A stretch of 64,000 nt of DNA, taken from assembly GCA_024225035.1 (NCBI GenBank), contig JAAEMX010000211.1, positions 207,077 through 271,076 of the forward strand, given 5' to 3'. Below are positions 27,970 to 36,943 of this stretch, one piece after another (the first letter of the stretch is position 1; each line of letters begins with the position of its first letter). The notes under the pieces are model-generated. The model was not told where the DNA came from, searched no databases, and worked only from the letters and a program-made list of their open reading frames with translations. Origin of the DNA: Lentisphaerota bacterium. Its GTDB lineage: Bacteria > Verrucomicrobiota > Lentisphaeria > Victivallales > Victivallaceae. A program made the translations under genes and the position numbers.

Positions 27970-29115
27970 CTAGCTGTCTTCCAGTGGATATTCAACGTAG
28001 AAAACTGTACCATTCTCATGGTCAGAGGTAAACCAGCATTTTCCATGTAAGTATTTTTCAGTCAATAATTTTATACTGTAAGTTCCCCAGCCGCGTCCTT
28101 TGCCTTTTGTCGAAAAACCTCTATTAAAAATCCGTAATTTTGCATCAGGCGGAATTGTCCCTGGATTGTGAACAGTGAAAATAACTTTTTCGCAGTCTTC
28201 ACGGCAGTCTAAAGTAACCTTTTCGCCTGTCTTGCAAGCTTCAAGTGCATTCTTTACCATATTGCTAACTACCCTGAAAACCAGAGTCTGGTCAGAAGTA
28301 AACTTGACCTTTTCAGCCTCCGGACAAATTTCAATAAAACGGTCTTCGCTCAAATCATGGTAATGGTATAGCTCAAACACGTCTTTCAATAAGCCTAGTG
28401 AAGATATTTTCTCATTCTTTATATGCAAGCTATTATTCTCAGCACTGATCAAGTCCCGCTGGTTCTGAATTTCCTCCAATAACTGCAAGGACAATCCAGC
28501 CAGAGAATCAGCGTATTCCGGAAACAGGGAATGATTAGTTTTAAGCATTAAATGAACGCCATAAAGACCTGAAGTTGTATTCATTAGATCATGCAGAAAG
28601 ATTCTTTCCAACGCACCACGATATTTCTCATCAGCAATATCACGCAGCACAAAAACAGTAAAATCATAGCCGTCTTGTTTTATGGGAGAAGTCCATACCC
28701 GGAAATTTGCAGCAGTCCCGTCGATAGTGGTGATTTCACATTCCTGAACTTCTTTGCTTTTATTTTTCATGCTGTCAATAATAGCATTTGCAGCACCGCA
28801 AATACGGCAAAATTCAGTAGTACCGCAGCCTCCAGGATTCTTAGTAGAATGCATGCAATTCAACAGTTCTCCGGGTCTTAATCCCTTGACACTGTCAATT
28901 GAAGGTAGGTTTAAATATTCAAGGAGAGGCGAATTAGCGTGGACTATCTGTCGCTGGCCGTTCAAAATAACGGCAAAGTCAGGGAAAAAATCAAATATCT
29001 GTTTTACCTTTTTGTCGCCGGAAAATAATTTAACCTGCTCATCAAGTTTTGCAGCACTTGCCCTTTCTGCAGGGGCAAAAGCAGTATATAACAGATCTTT
29101 AATCTTAGAACTCAA
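27970..29115 (-). CDS. Soluble PAS histidine kinase with a Cys/His cluster in the PAS domain
   Basis: 381 residues with no membrane segment. The PAS domain (about 40-160) contains Cys87, His89, Cys97, Cys103 and Cys106 in LLNCMHSTKNPGGCGTTEFC followed by RICGA, an arrangement suited to a metal, Fe-S or redox centre. The phospho-acceptor region is RIFLHDLMNTTSGLYG with His175. The ATPase domain has VSNMVKNALEAC (N box), a short G1, FNRGFSTKGKGRGWGTYSIK and a terminal GTVFYVEYPLE. No response regulator is adjacent. Likely function: cytoplasmic sensing of redox state or a small ligand; the target is unknown. Confidence 0.87.
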   Translation of the reverse strand: MSSKIKDLLYTAFAPAERASAAKLDEQVKLFSGDKKVKQIFDFFPDFAVILNGQRQIVHANSPLLEYLNLPSIDSVKGLRPGELLNCMHSTKNPGGCGTTEFCRICGAANAIIDSMKNKSKEVQECEITTIDGTAANFRVWTSPIKQDGYDFTVFVLRDIADEKYRGALERIFLHDLMNTTSGLYGVHLMLKTNHSLFPEYADSLAGLSLQLLEEIQNQRDLISAENNSLHIKNEKISSLGLLKDVFELYHYHDLSEDRFIEICPEAEKVKFTSDQTLVFRVVSNMVKNALEACKTGEKVTLDCREDCEKVIFTVHNPGTIPPDAKLRIFNRGFSTKGKGRGWGTYSIKLLTEKYLHGKCWFTSDHENGTVFYVEYPLEDS

Positions 29116-29201
29116 TTCGCTACTCCTGATTGGATTATTTTGTGCTATTATAGAATATCACAAAAACCTACGAAAGTAAACCTTTATTCAAAAAAAGCGG
29201 A

Positions 29202-30572
29202 CTAACCGCATATAGAACAAACAGCTAAACCACCCTTTGCAGTTTCCTTGAAAGCACAAGGCATCTGACGTCCTGTTTCCAGCATTGCTTCAACCACTTC
29301 ATCAAAGCTCACCTTCTGCATTTTCGGGTCACCAACAGATGCTACAAGATAAGCGTTATAAGCTGTTATTGATCCAAAAGCATTACGTTCAATACATGGA
29401 ATCTGTACATAGCCGCCTACTGGATCACAGGTCATTCCAAGATGGTGTTCCAATGCTATTTCAGCAGCACATTCAATGCGGTCAAAGTTGCAATCATTAA
29501 CGTAAGCCAACATAGCGGCAGCCATTGCGGAAGCAACACCTATTTCCCCTTGGCAGCCCACTTCAGCACCGGATATACTTGCATTGTGCCTGACAATAAA
29601 ACCAACTGCCGCAGCAACCATAAGGCCTGCCCGTATTTTATCTACAGATACCTTTTGGTAATTTTTCAGGAAATAGATAATTCCAGGAAGAACTCCGGCA
29701 GACCCGGAAGTAGGCGCTGTAACAACCATATGGCCAGCAGCATTTTCTTCTGAAGCTGCCATGGTAAAAGAATCCAAAAGACCGAGAAATCTGTCAGGAA
29801 TATTTTCAAGATTACTTGAACGTTCATAAAATTCTTTAGCTTTTCGCTGAAGGCCGATAGGGCCTGGCAATACACCTTCAGTTGCGATTCCGCGCTCTAC
29901 CGCGCTTTCCATATTTTTTAAAATGAAATCAAGTTTTGAATAAACTTCTTCCTCACTAATATCTGAAATACTCTTTTCATTGTCCATTAAGACATCTTTA
30001 AGATGAACTTCGTATTTTTCAACAATCCTGCGCAGCGACTCCATGTTCTTATAGCGATAAGGAGGCATTTCGCGCTCTTCACGTTTTTCGCCTTCGCAAA
30101 CAATAAAACCGCCGCCAATTGAATAATAAGTTTTCTCGAATAAAATTCCAGAATTACTCAAAAGCTTTATAATCAAAGTATTCTGATAGGGGAACTCGTG
30201 CATATCAGCAACAAAGTGTATATCTTCTTTTTTAAAAGAAAGTTTTGTAGCTCCAGATATTGCAGGCTTGTAGATATCTGCTTCATCTTGAAGAAGTTTT
30301 TCAAGCAGTTCCACATTACAGGTTTCAGGCTTCTCGCCTAAAAGCCCTACAGCAACCGCACGGTCAGTACCGTGTCCTTTTCCTGTAGAAGCAAAAGAGC
30401 CGTACAACCATGCTTCAAGCTTAACAGCTTTACTTAAAACTTCACTGCTTAACATGGAAGCTTTTGCAATAAAATCATTTGCAGCTTTAATCGGACCGAT
30501 AGTATGGGAGCTTGATGGCCCCGGACCTACTTTGAATAAATCAAAGAAAGATGTATCAATATATTTTTTCAT
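29202..30572 (-). CDS. sdaA: L-serine dehydratase, iron-sulfur type, single chain
   Basis: 456 residues. Converts L-serine to pyruvate and ammonia using a 4Fe-4S cluster. The N-terminal beta domain starts FKVGPGPSSSHTIGPIKAA, and the alpha domain contains VTAPTSGSAGVLPGI, GCQGEIGVASAMAAAML, CDPVGGYVQIPCIERNAFG and a C-terminal AVCSICG. Cys residues in the last three segments are the expected cluster ligands, and the C-terminal Cys tail matches the type seen in E. coli SdaA. It is the oxygen-sensitive form, consistent with an anaerobe. mntP lies 17 bases upstream on the same strand. Confidence 0.95.
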   Translation of the reverse strand: MKKYIDTSFFDLFKVGPGPSSSHTIGPIKAANDFIAKASMLSSEVLSKAVKLEAWLYGSFASTGKGHGTDRAVAVGLLGEKPETCNVELLEKLLQDEADIYKPAISGATKLSFKKEDIHFVADMHEFPYQNTLIIKLLSNSGILFEKTYYSIGGGFIVCEGEKREEREMPPYRYKNMESLRRIVEKYEVHLKDVLMDNEKSISDISEEEVYSKLDFILKNMESAVERGIATEGVLPGPIGLQRKAKEFYERSSNLENIPDRFLGLLDSFTMAASEENAAGHMVVTAPTSGSAGVLPGIIYFLKNYQKVSVDKIRAGLMVAAAVGFIVRHNASISGAEVGCQGEIGVASAMAAAMLAYVNDCNFDRIECAAEIALEHHLGMTCDPVGGYVQIPCIERNAFGSITAYNAYLVASVGDPKMQKVSFDEVVEAMLETGRQMPCAFKETAKGGLAVCSICG

Positions 30573-30589
30573 GTCTTTTCCGAGTTATA

Positions 30590-31156
30590 TCAAAAAAACA
30601 TTTGCTCAATAAAAATTTTACAGCCAATTAGAATAATGGCTATACCACCAATAATTTCAATATTTCTCTCGAACAAGTGTCCGAAAAATCTACCCAGAAA
30701 GTATCCGGCAAATGAAATAACGAATGTAAATCCTCCCATCATGGCAATAGCTAAAAGCAAAGGCCCTTTAGTCAACGCCAATGAGACCCCCACTCCTAAT
30801 GCATCAAGGCTAACCGCCAAACCTGCAACAATCAGCATCTTAATGCCAATCTCAGGTACCGGTGTAACTCCTTCTTTTTTTGCGGCAACAGCTTCATAAA
30901 TCATTTTTCCGCCGATACCGCCAAGCAGAATCAACACAATCCAAGGCACCCACATTGAAATAACATTAGCTGCACGAAACAGCGCAAACCACCCCAATAC
31001 AGGCATCAGAGCCTGAAAAAAACCGAATGAAAAAGCGGTTTTCAAGGCTGATAATGTTACTTTCCTGCGACACGATGCGCCCCAGCAAGCAGCGACCGCG
31101 AATGCATCAAGCGAAACACCAACTGCAATCACGGTCAAGTCAAAATAACTTAACAT
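30590..31156 (-). CDS. mntP: Manganese efflux pump MntP
   Basis: 188 residues, six membrane helices, two related halves. VIAVGVSLDAFAVAACWGAS and VAGLAVSLDALGVGVSLALT each carry the conserved SLDA Asp motif of the family. It exports Mn2+ across the inner membrane. In many bacteria mntP is behind a yybP-ykoY riboswitch, but here argF ends only 19 bases upstream, leaving no room for one, so expression probably follows argF. Confidence 0.92.
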   Translation of the reverse strand: MLSYFDLTVIAVGVSLDAFAVAACWGASCRRKVTLSALKTAFSFGFFQALMPVLGWFALFRAANVISMWVPWIVLILLGGIGGKMIYEAVAAKKEGVTPVPEIGIKMLIVAGLAVSLDALGVGVSLALTKGPLLLAIAMMGGFTFVISFAGYFLGRFFGHLFERNIEIIGGIAIILIGCKIFIEQMFF

Positions 31157-31175
31157 AAAAAATTTCTATAAATAT

Positions 31176-32075
31176 TTATGAGTTGAACAACATTGTTAGA
31201 ATAGCTTTTTGAGTATGCAAGCGATTTTCCGCTTGATCAAACACAATAGACTTGTCTGAATCCATTACATCGTCAGTAATTTCCTCACCCCGATGAGCAG
31301 GCAGACAATGCAGTACTTTCACTTCTGGTTTAGCGTGTTTTATCAGTTCGGAGTTCACCTGATAAGGCTGAAGCTCACGAAAACGCTCTACCTTTTCTTC
31401 TTCGAATCCCATACTGACCCAAACATCAGTATAAATATAATCAGCATCAGTAACAGCTTTTATCGGATCTTTTTCCCAAGTAACATTAGGAAACTTATCC
31501 ATTAATTCCTGATTTGGCTTATATGCCTCAGGAGCAGCTATCACCAGTTCAACCCCTGAAAGCCCTGCTCCAAGAATGAACGAATTTGCCATATTGTTGT
31601 CACCATCGCCACAATATACGAGTTTTACTCCTTCAATTTTGCCACTGAATTCGTAAATCGTAAACAGATCCGTCAGAATCTGACAGGGATGATAATCATT
31701 AGTCAACGCATTTATAACCGGAATTCCAGATTCACTGGCCAGTTCTTCAACATCTGAATGTTCATAGGTACGAATAACTATACCATGTAAATAACGTCCT
31801 AAAACACGAGCAGTATCAGCCACAGTCTCGCCGCGCCCAACCTGCATTTTATTCTGTTCCAGGTACATTGGATAGCCGCCAAGCTCATGAATCCCCACCT
31901 CAAATGAAACACGAGTACGAGTAGAGCTTTTGGCAAAAATCATACCAATTGTTTTTCCTGCCAGCGGTTTAAAATTATCATTACCACGTTCACGTTTGAG
32001 CTTTGCCGCCAATTCAAACATCTGGTAAAGTTCATCACGAGATAAATCATCTACTGTAAGCAAGTTTCTTTGCAT
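31176..32075 (-). CDS. argF: Ornithine carbamoyltransferase
   Basis: 299 residues from the ATG at 32075, which has TAAGGAG 7 bases upstream; an in-frame ATG at 32096 overlaps the argD stop and has no ribosome site. Forms citrulline from ornithine and carbamoyl phosphate. FAKSSTRTRVSFEVG holds the STRTR carbamoyl-phosphate loop, and HCLPAHRGEEITDDVMD is the ornithine-binding HCLP motif. It follows argD by 17 bases, forming an arginine pair. Confidence 0.95.
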   Translation of the reverse strand: MQRNLLTVDDLSRDELYQMFELAAKLKRERGNDNFKPLAGKTIGMIFAKSSTRTRVSFEVGIHELGGYPMYLEQNKMQVGRGETVADTARVLGRYLHGIVIRTYEHSDVEELASESGIPVINALTNDYHPCQILTDLFTIYEFSGKIEGVKLVYCGDGDNNMANSFILGAGLSGVELVIAAPEAYKPNQELMDKFPNVTWEKDPIKAVTDADYIYTDVWVSMGFEEEKVERFRELQPYQVNSELIKHAKPEVKVLHCLPAHRGEEITDDVMDSDKSIVFDQAENRLHTQKAILTMLFNS

Positions 32076-32092
32076 GAAAAACTCCTTATAGG

Positions 32093-33289
32093 TCATTGGG
32101 CCGCGATTTCAGAAAAAACTTTTTCCAAAATCTTCAAACCGGTTTCAGCTTCTTCTTCAGAAAGATTGAGTGCGGGCATAAGCCTAAGCACATCTTCGCC
32201 TGCGGAAAGGGCAATCATACCATGTTTTAGCAGTGATGGCAACAGTTCAGCCCCGTTACGATCCAGCTGTACCCCTATCATCAGTCCGCGGCAACGTACT
32301 GATTTTATAAAATCATATTTCTCAGCCATTTTTTCCAGTTCAACCTTGAAGAAATGACCCATTCTAACACAGTTTGCCAAAATGTTTTCATTATGAATTG
32401 TATCAATAACTGCACAAGCCGTAGCACAGGCAAGAGGAGTTCCACCAAATGTGCTGGCATGAGTTCCAACGGATAAAGTATCCGCATATTTGCGTCGGAC
32501 AATAAAAGCACCTATCGGAAAACCATTACCCAACGCCTTAGCCAGAGACACCGCATCGGGCTCTACGCCAAAGCCTTTAAAAGCAAAAAAGTAACCGGTA
32601 CGTCCCATACCGCATTGAACTTCATCAAACAGTAAAAGTATATTTTTTTCATCACACAAAGCGCGGACTTTTTTCAAGTATTCTGTATCAGCAGGAAGAA
32701 TCCCACCCTCGCCTTGCACTGGCTCGATCATAACAGCAGCGGTCTGATCATTAACAGCAGCAGTAAGCGCTTCATAATCATTAAAAGGAACCTGAGAAAA
32801 ACCTGGCATATCCGGAGCAAAACCTTCTCTGTACTTGCTTCTTCCAGTAGCTGCTAGAGTTGCCAGAGTTCTGCCATGAAAAGAATCTTTCATAGTGATA
32901 ATCTGACTCTTGCCTTTATCAGAACCCCATTTTCGAGCAAATTTAATCAGTCCCTCATTCGCTTCAGCACCGCTGTTTGCAAAGAAAGCAACACCATCAA
33001 AACAGTGCCTGACAAGCTTTTCAGCAAGAACAGCTTGGTTTTCATTCATATACAAATTTGAAACGTGGACTAAAGTCTGAGCCTGTTCCTGAGTAGCTTT
33101 CGTTACAGCAGGATGACAGTGTCCGAGATTACACACGCTGATACCAGTTGCAAAATCAAGATATTGGTTACCCGTTGAATCCCATACCCAAGATCCTTCT
33201 CCTCGCTCGAGAAGCAATTCAGGCGCATAGGTCGGCATTACGAACTTCTTATATTTTTCTACAATTGTTTGGTATTTTGCGTCACTCAT
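32093..33289 (-). CDS. argD: Acetylornithine aminotransferase
   Basis: 398 residues from the ATG at 33289, with AGGAG about 10 bases upstream; a longer reading frame from 33406 adds 39 residues with no family match. PLP-dependent class III aminotransferase that converts N-acetylglutamate semialdehyde to N-acetylornithine. Seen: FANSGAEANEGLIKFAR, SFHGRTLATLAATG, LLFDEVQCGMGRTG, and SLAKALGNGFPIGA with the PLP Lys. Succinyl-diaminopimelate transamination is a common second activity of this family. Confidence 0.94.
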   Translation of the reverse strand: MSDAKYQTIVEKYKKFVMPTYAPELLLERGEGSWVWDSTGNQYLDFATGISVCNLGHCHPAVTKATQEQAQTLVHVSNLYMNENQAVLAEKLVRHCFDGVAFFANSGAEANEGLIKFARKWGSDKGKSQIITMKDSFHGRTLATLAATGRSKYREGFAPDMPGFSQVPFNDYEALTAAVNDQTAAVMIEPVQGEGGILPADTEYLKKVRALCDEKNILLLFDEVQCGMGRTGYFFAFKGFGVEPDAVSLAKALGNGFPIGAFIVRRKYADTLSVGTHASTFGGTPLACATACAVIDTIHNENILANCVRMGHFFKVELEKMAEKYDFIKSVRCRGLMIGVQLDRNGAELLPSLLKHGMIALSAGEDVLRLMPALNLSEEEAETGLKILEKVFSEIAAQ

Positions 33290-33408
33290 TGGACGAACTC
33301 CTGATTTTAAATACATGAAACGAAAAAAATAATTTAATGCCCTATTAATAAAAAGCAAAAAGAAACGATCATTTTTTGATAAAAACTGATAAAAAACGGT
33401 AAGCAAGA

Positions 33409-34392
33409 TTATTTTGAACTGACGATTCGACTATGATAGCGCAGAATGCCTTCGACAATACTTTTGGCAATCAAATTCTGATACCAAGTGCTTCTCAGCT
33501 TGTTTTCCTCGGACTTATTTGACAAGAAACCGCATTCAATCAAAATCGCAGGGCAAGAAGCATTTCTGAGCACGAAGAATCTGGCACGTTTTACTCCGCG
33601 ATCATCAGCTTTGGTGCGGTTTATTAAGGATTGCTGCACCTGAAAAGCAATATTCATGTTATTCTTGTCAAAGCTATTACCGCTGGAAGTTTTCCATACG
33701 GTTTTCTTTGAGTGAGTTGAAGCTGTACCAGCAGGCGCCAGGCAAAAAGTCTCAATCCCATCTACTGCTTTATTGGCAGCAATATTTGTATGAATTGAAA
33801 CAAAAAGGTCAGCGCTGTATTTTCTGGCCAAATCAGTTCTCTGGCCCAAAGTCAGGTAGCGATCGCTGTTTCTGGTAATCACAACCCGGTACCCCTTACG
33901 TTGCAGCATTTGTCCAACTCGTCTACCTATCTGCAAAGCAAGGCTTTTCTCTTTAGCATAAACACCTTTGCCTCCATTGTCTTTACCGCCGTGTCCGGGG
34001 TCTATCATAATGGTTCTGAGTGTATGTTTAGTAAGAGCACCACGGCGTAAAATTGGATCTATGGTGCTCAGAAAATCTTTACTGCTGATAAAACAGTCAT
34101 TCCCGCGCACAAATGGAGCAAAAGACAATATAATTTTAGTGCCGTTTACAGCAGCAGCCTTTTTTTGAGGGTAGAACAACACTTTAGTGTATTTACTGGA
34201 AAGCGTAACCATGCCTTTCCAGACATAGCATTTCATACCATAATATCTAGCAACATCACGCAAGTAGACATACTTATTATTATATGCCCTTATGAAACGG
34301 ATCTTATTGGAAGCGTGCAGGCTTGGAGATAACAATGCTATTGAAAGGCAGAAAGCTAATAGCAACACTTTTTTTCCGCATGAAAGGAGCAT
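33409..34392 (-). CDS. N-acetylmuramoyl-L-alanine amidase (Amidase_3 type), exported
   Basis: 327 residues. A signal peptide (KVLLLAFCLSIALLSPSLHA) is followed by a beta-rich N-terminal part (about 30-120) and a zinc amidase domain. The zinc ligands are visible: His in MIDPGHGGKDNGG, Glu in YAKEKSLALQ, His in FVSIHTN, and the catalytic Glu in AILIECGFLSN. It cleaves the amide between muramic acid and the peptide in the periplasm, typically in cell separation. The gene is 78 bases downstream of thiD and 119 bases before argD on the same strand. Confidence 0.92.
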   Translation of the reverse strand: MLLSCGKKVLLLAFCLSIALLSPSLHASNKIRFIRAYNNKYVYLRDVARYYGMKCYVWKGMVTLSSKYTKVLFYPQKKAAAVNGTKIILSFAPFVRGNDCFISSKDFLSTIDPILRRGALTKHTLRTIMIDPGHGGKDNGGKGVYAKEKSLALQIGRRVGQMLQRKGYRVVITRNSDRYLTLGQRTDLARKYSADLFVSIHTNIAANKAVDGIETFCLAPAGTASTHSKKTVWKTSSGNSFDKNNMNIAFQVQQSLINRTKADDRGVKRARFFVLRNASCPAILIECGFLSNKSEENKLRSTWYQNLIAKSIVEGILRYHSRIVSSK

Positions 34393-34470
34393 AATAACTG
34401 TCCATAGTTTCTATAAACGTCTCAAAAAATAATTTACCTCAACCAGCACAAGATATATCATGAATACTAA

Positions 34471-35316
34471 TCAGTCAATACGGGAAAGCAAAGTTTTCCC
34501 CTGATAAGATTCCTGTGGGGGATACATCGCTTCAACGTCAGCACCTATTTCGACAGACTCATTTAAAGAACCGTAAACAAAGCCTTTTGCCATACGCAAC
34601 ACTTTTTTCCATTGAACACCAAGTGCAAACCCAGCAGCCAAAGCCGCGGATAGAGTACACCCAGTGCCATGAGCCGCTTTTGTTTCGGTCATTCTTGGAG
34701 AGCTAAGTTCATAGTTATTATTGTTATGGCGGACAATATCTGCAGCGACATCGCCTTGAAGGTCAAAGTGACCTCCCTTAATTATTGTACTGCACTGCCA
34801 TTTTTCACTGATTACAGTAACTGCCTTTATAGCATCTTCACGATTTTTGATTGACATTTTGGCAAGGATTTCGGCCTCAGGTATATTGGGAGTAATCCAG
34901 GTTGCCAACGGCAAAAGTTTTGCTTTCATCGCTTCAACAGCATCTTCCTCAAGTAATCGACTGCCGCTTGTAGAAACCATTACCGGATCAACAATAAGTA
35001 ACAGTTTTTTATCGGACAGCTCGGCAGATACTGCATTTATAATACCTTCATTCAACATCATACCGGTTTTAATGCAGCTGATGTCGATTTTACTCATTAC
35101 CGTCCTGACTTGCTGAGCCACACCTTCAGGAGGGATTTCATCAATTCTATCGACAGCATGTGGATTTTGGGCAGTTATTGCAGTTATTGCTGAACATCCA
35201 TACACGCCATACGCAGAAAATGTCCTCAGGTCAGCCTGTACACCAGCTCCGCCGCCGCTATCACTGCCGGCTATAGTCATCGCTACCGGGTAAAAATCTT
35301 TTTCAGTGTTTTTCAT
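34471..35316 (-). CDS. thiD: Hydroxymethylpyrimidine/phosphomethylpyrimidine kinase
   Basis: 281 residues. Phosphorylates HMP and HMP-phosphate for thiamine synthesis. [19 protein letters not shown] is the N-terminal signature; [33 protein letters not shown] substrate residues and [19 protein letters not shown] with the catalytic Cys region follow. AGGAG precedes the ATG. I looked for a TPP riboswitch in the short divergent upstream region and saw none. Confidence 0.94.
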   Translation of the reverse strand: MKNTEKDFYPVAMTIAGSDSGGGAGVQADLRTFSAYGVYGCSAITAITAQNPHAVDRIDEIPPEGVAQQVRTVMSKIDISCIKTGMMLNEGIINAVSAELSDKKLLLIVDPVMVSTSGSRLLEEDAVEAMKAKLLPLATWITPNIPEAEILAKMSIKNREDAIKAVTVISEKWQCSTIIKGGHFDLQGDVAADIVRHNNNNYELSSPRMTETKAAHGTGCTLSAALAAGFALGVQWKKVLRMAKGFVYGSLNESVEIGADVEAMYPPQESYQGKTLLSRID

Positions 35317-35431
35317 AAACTCCTGCCTTGTCTTGATGGTATATCCAATTTATATTCAAAACTATCAATATGTCATTAAGCATAAAGTCCCTAAATTACA
35401 TGCAGTACAGCCAAAAACAAATAACATAAAT

Positions 35432-36577
35432 ATGATTTTCAAAAGTTCATGCAATAAGTCATTGATATGGTCAATCAGCCTGATAGCCTTTATCGCTTTT
35501 ATATCAGCGATAAATTGTTGTGGAGCGTCAAGTGACAAGTTCAGGACAGGCTCAGGAACTCTAATATCTTTTCAAAGGTTTGACAGGTCATTTTACGCAC
35601 TTCTACAGTACCTGAAATATACTGACAGAACCGTTTGCCATTACCTCAGACTTTCTGCAAAAAACCATAAAATCAACTGCAAAATATTTGTTATGAATAA
35701 TAAGGTTGATAACGATATTATAGCTCGTGGCAAAGATTTTTATGTAATGTCTGAACTGATAAATGCTTTGCTTTACGCCAAAAGCGGAATTTTCCCGAAC
35801 AAGGCAGCACATCCCCTGCCAGCCTGGCTCATCACAGGGATTTACGCAAAAATACAATCACATTTTCTTGAAGAAAGCCTTCTCCCGGTCTCTTACTACC
35901 CTGGTCTCAAAGCTCTTCTTTTAGCCAACAAGGTACCACCTTTGAGGCAATCACTTAATACAGCCCTTTCCCCCAGCCGGGATGGTATTGCTTTTGACCT
36001 CTATATGGAATTGTGCCAGTTTTTCATAAGGGAGCTTCGCAGATTAAGCAGCAGTATAGATAACCCAATTTCTGACTTGGTTGCCCTCTCCGCCAATCAA
36101 AGATACAAGCCGGATGAAATATTTGATTCTACAGTCTTAAGGTTAATTGTTAAATATTATGATAAGAAGTTTGCCAGCAGTATTGCAGCGTCATCTGATT
36201 ACGACAAACTTGACGAATTGTTTAATTACATCTTAAAAGAACGACTTTTAAACCGAATGTCCCCACTAACGACAACCGAATTCAAGCCGTTATTCAAAAA
36301 ATTCAGGTTGGTCAAATATAAGATACAAAAAGACAAGAACGTAATAGTAAACAAGGTTGACATTGTTGACTTCCCCAGAGTCTACAAAGACCTTCAGAAA
36401 GACAACTATGGAAAAGGCTTACTGGCAGAAAAACTTATCCAGCTAAACGCCCTGATCAATATTGCCCCTGCCCTTACTCAAGAACCGCTCAGAAAGCTCT
36501 ACTATAAAACAAATCAGTTCAATCGACACTCCTATCGCTTTAAGCCGCATGCAGCGTGCAATGCTGCAGGTTATTAA
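35432..36577 (+). CDS. Exported protein of unknown function, probably truncated by a frameshift
   Basis: 381 residues from the ATG at 35432; the start is uncertain because none of the in-frame ATGs (35306, 35336, 35432) has a clear ribosome site, and this one gives a signal peptide (SLIWSISLIAFIAFISA followed by INCCGA). The Cys pair after the helix could allow lipidation. The segment HPLPAWLITGIYAKIQSHFL is like the 'P-x-WL-x-GL' stretch of membrane-linked peptidase-MA-like proteins, but I see no HExxH. The last 25 residues look unlike the rest, and a protein-like continuation lies in another frame (36462-36755). Divergent from thiD. Confidence 0.55.
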   Translation: MIFKSSCNKSLIWSISLIAFIAFISAINCCGASSDKFRTGSGTLISFQRFDRSFYALLQYLKYTDRTVCHYLRLSAKNHKINCKIFVMNNKVDNDIIARGKDFYVMSELINALLYAKSGIFPNKAAHPLPAWLITGIYAKIQSHFLEESLLPVSYYPGLKALLLANKVPPLRQSLNTALSPSRDGIAFDLYMELCQFFIRELRRLSSSIDNPISDLVALSANQRYKPDEIFDSTVLRLIVKYYDKKFASSIAASSDYDKLDELFNYILKERLLNRMSPLTTTEFKPLFKKFRLVKYKIQKDKNVIVNKVDIVDFPRVYKDLQKDNYGKGLLAEKLIQLNALINIAPALTQEPLRKLYYKTNQFNRHSYRFKPHAACNAAGY

Positions 36578-36755
36578 AGCAATCAATAGACAATCTGAAA
36601 TTGAAAAATACCTGCAAAAAATTGAATACAGCAAAATACCTCCCGGCAGATTATTCCGAAAAGAGCTTCTTGAGACAAAAAGATTACACAAAAGCAGCTG
36701 GCCTGCACTCGACCGATATTTGGACAAAATCGAGGCTGAATACCTTGAGGATTGA
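36462..36755 (+). pseudogene. Out-of-frame C-terminal continuation of the 35432 gene
   Basis: This frame opens after a stop at 36453-36455 and runs to 36755. From about 36530 it reads like a normal charged helical C terminus (MLQVIKAINRQSEIEKYLQ, then KELLETKRLHKSSW), ending at a stop shortly before a promoter region. Its first possible start is a TTG without a ribosome site. The most economical reading is a single-base indel between 36456 and about 36540, real or from sequencing. A separate small gene is less likely. Confidence 0.5.
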
Positions 36756-36861
36756 TTCTTTCCTGTTGCGTCACTTGCCAATCAGCTAAATAAGGACTAT
36801 TTTTACAGCAGGGATTGCATTACTTTGATAAGTGAATATCTTATGCCCCTTGGATTTGGAT

Positions 36862-36884
36862 CAAAACCTCAAAAGCAGGTTTTG
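36862..36884. other. Small hairpin between the frameshifted gene and the FabK-like gene
   Basis: CAAAACCT and AGGTTTTG form an 8-base-pair stem with a 7-base loop. No T-run follows on the plus strand, so it is at best a weak terminator; it lies just before the promoter at 36892. Confidence 0.3.
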
Positions 36885-36891
36885 AATTAAC

Positions 36892-36921
36892 TTGACTAAT
36901 TAATTGAAAAATAAATATACT
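36892..36921 (+). promoter_or_regulatory. Promoter of the FabK-like/mreC-mreD-mrdA operon
   Basis: TTGACT (36892-36897) and TATACT (36916-36921) are separated by 18 bases and each differs from the sigma-70 consensus at one position. A start near 36929 would leave a leader of about 15 bases with the AAAGGAG ribosome site. Confidence 0.6.
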
Positions 36922-36943
36922 TCTGTGTTATAAAGGAGAGATC

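Noticed and set aside
31157..31175. Search for a manganese riboswitch before mntP
   Set aside because: Only 19 bases separate it from argF, too few for the yybP-ykoY element.
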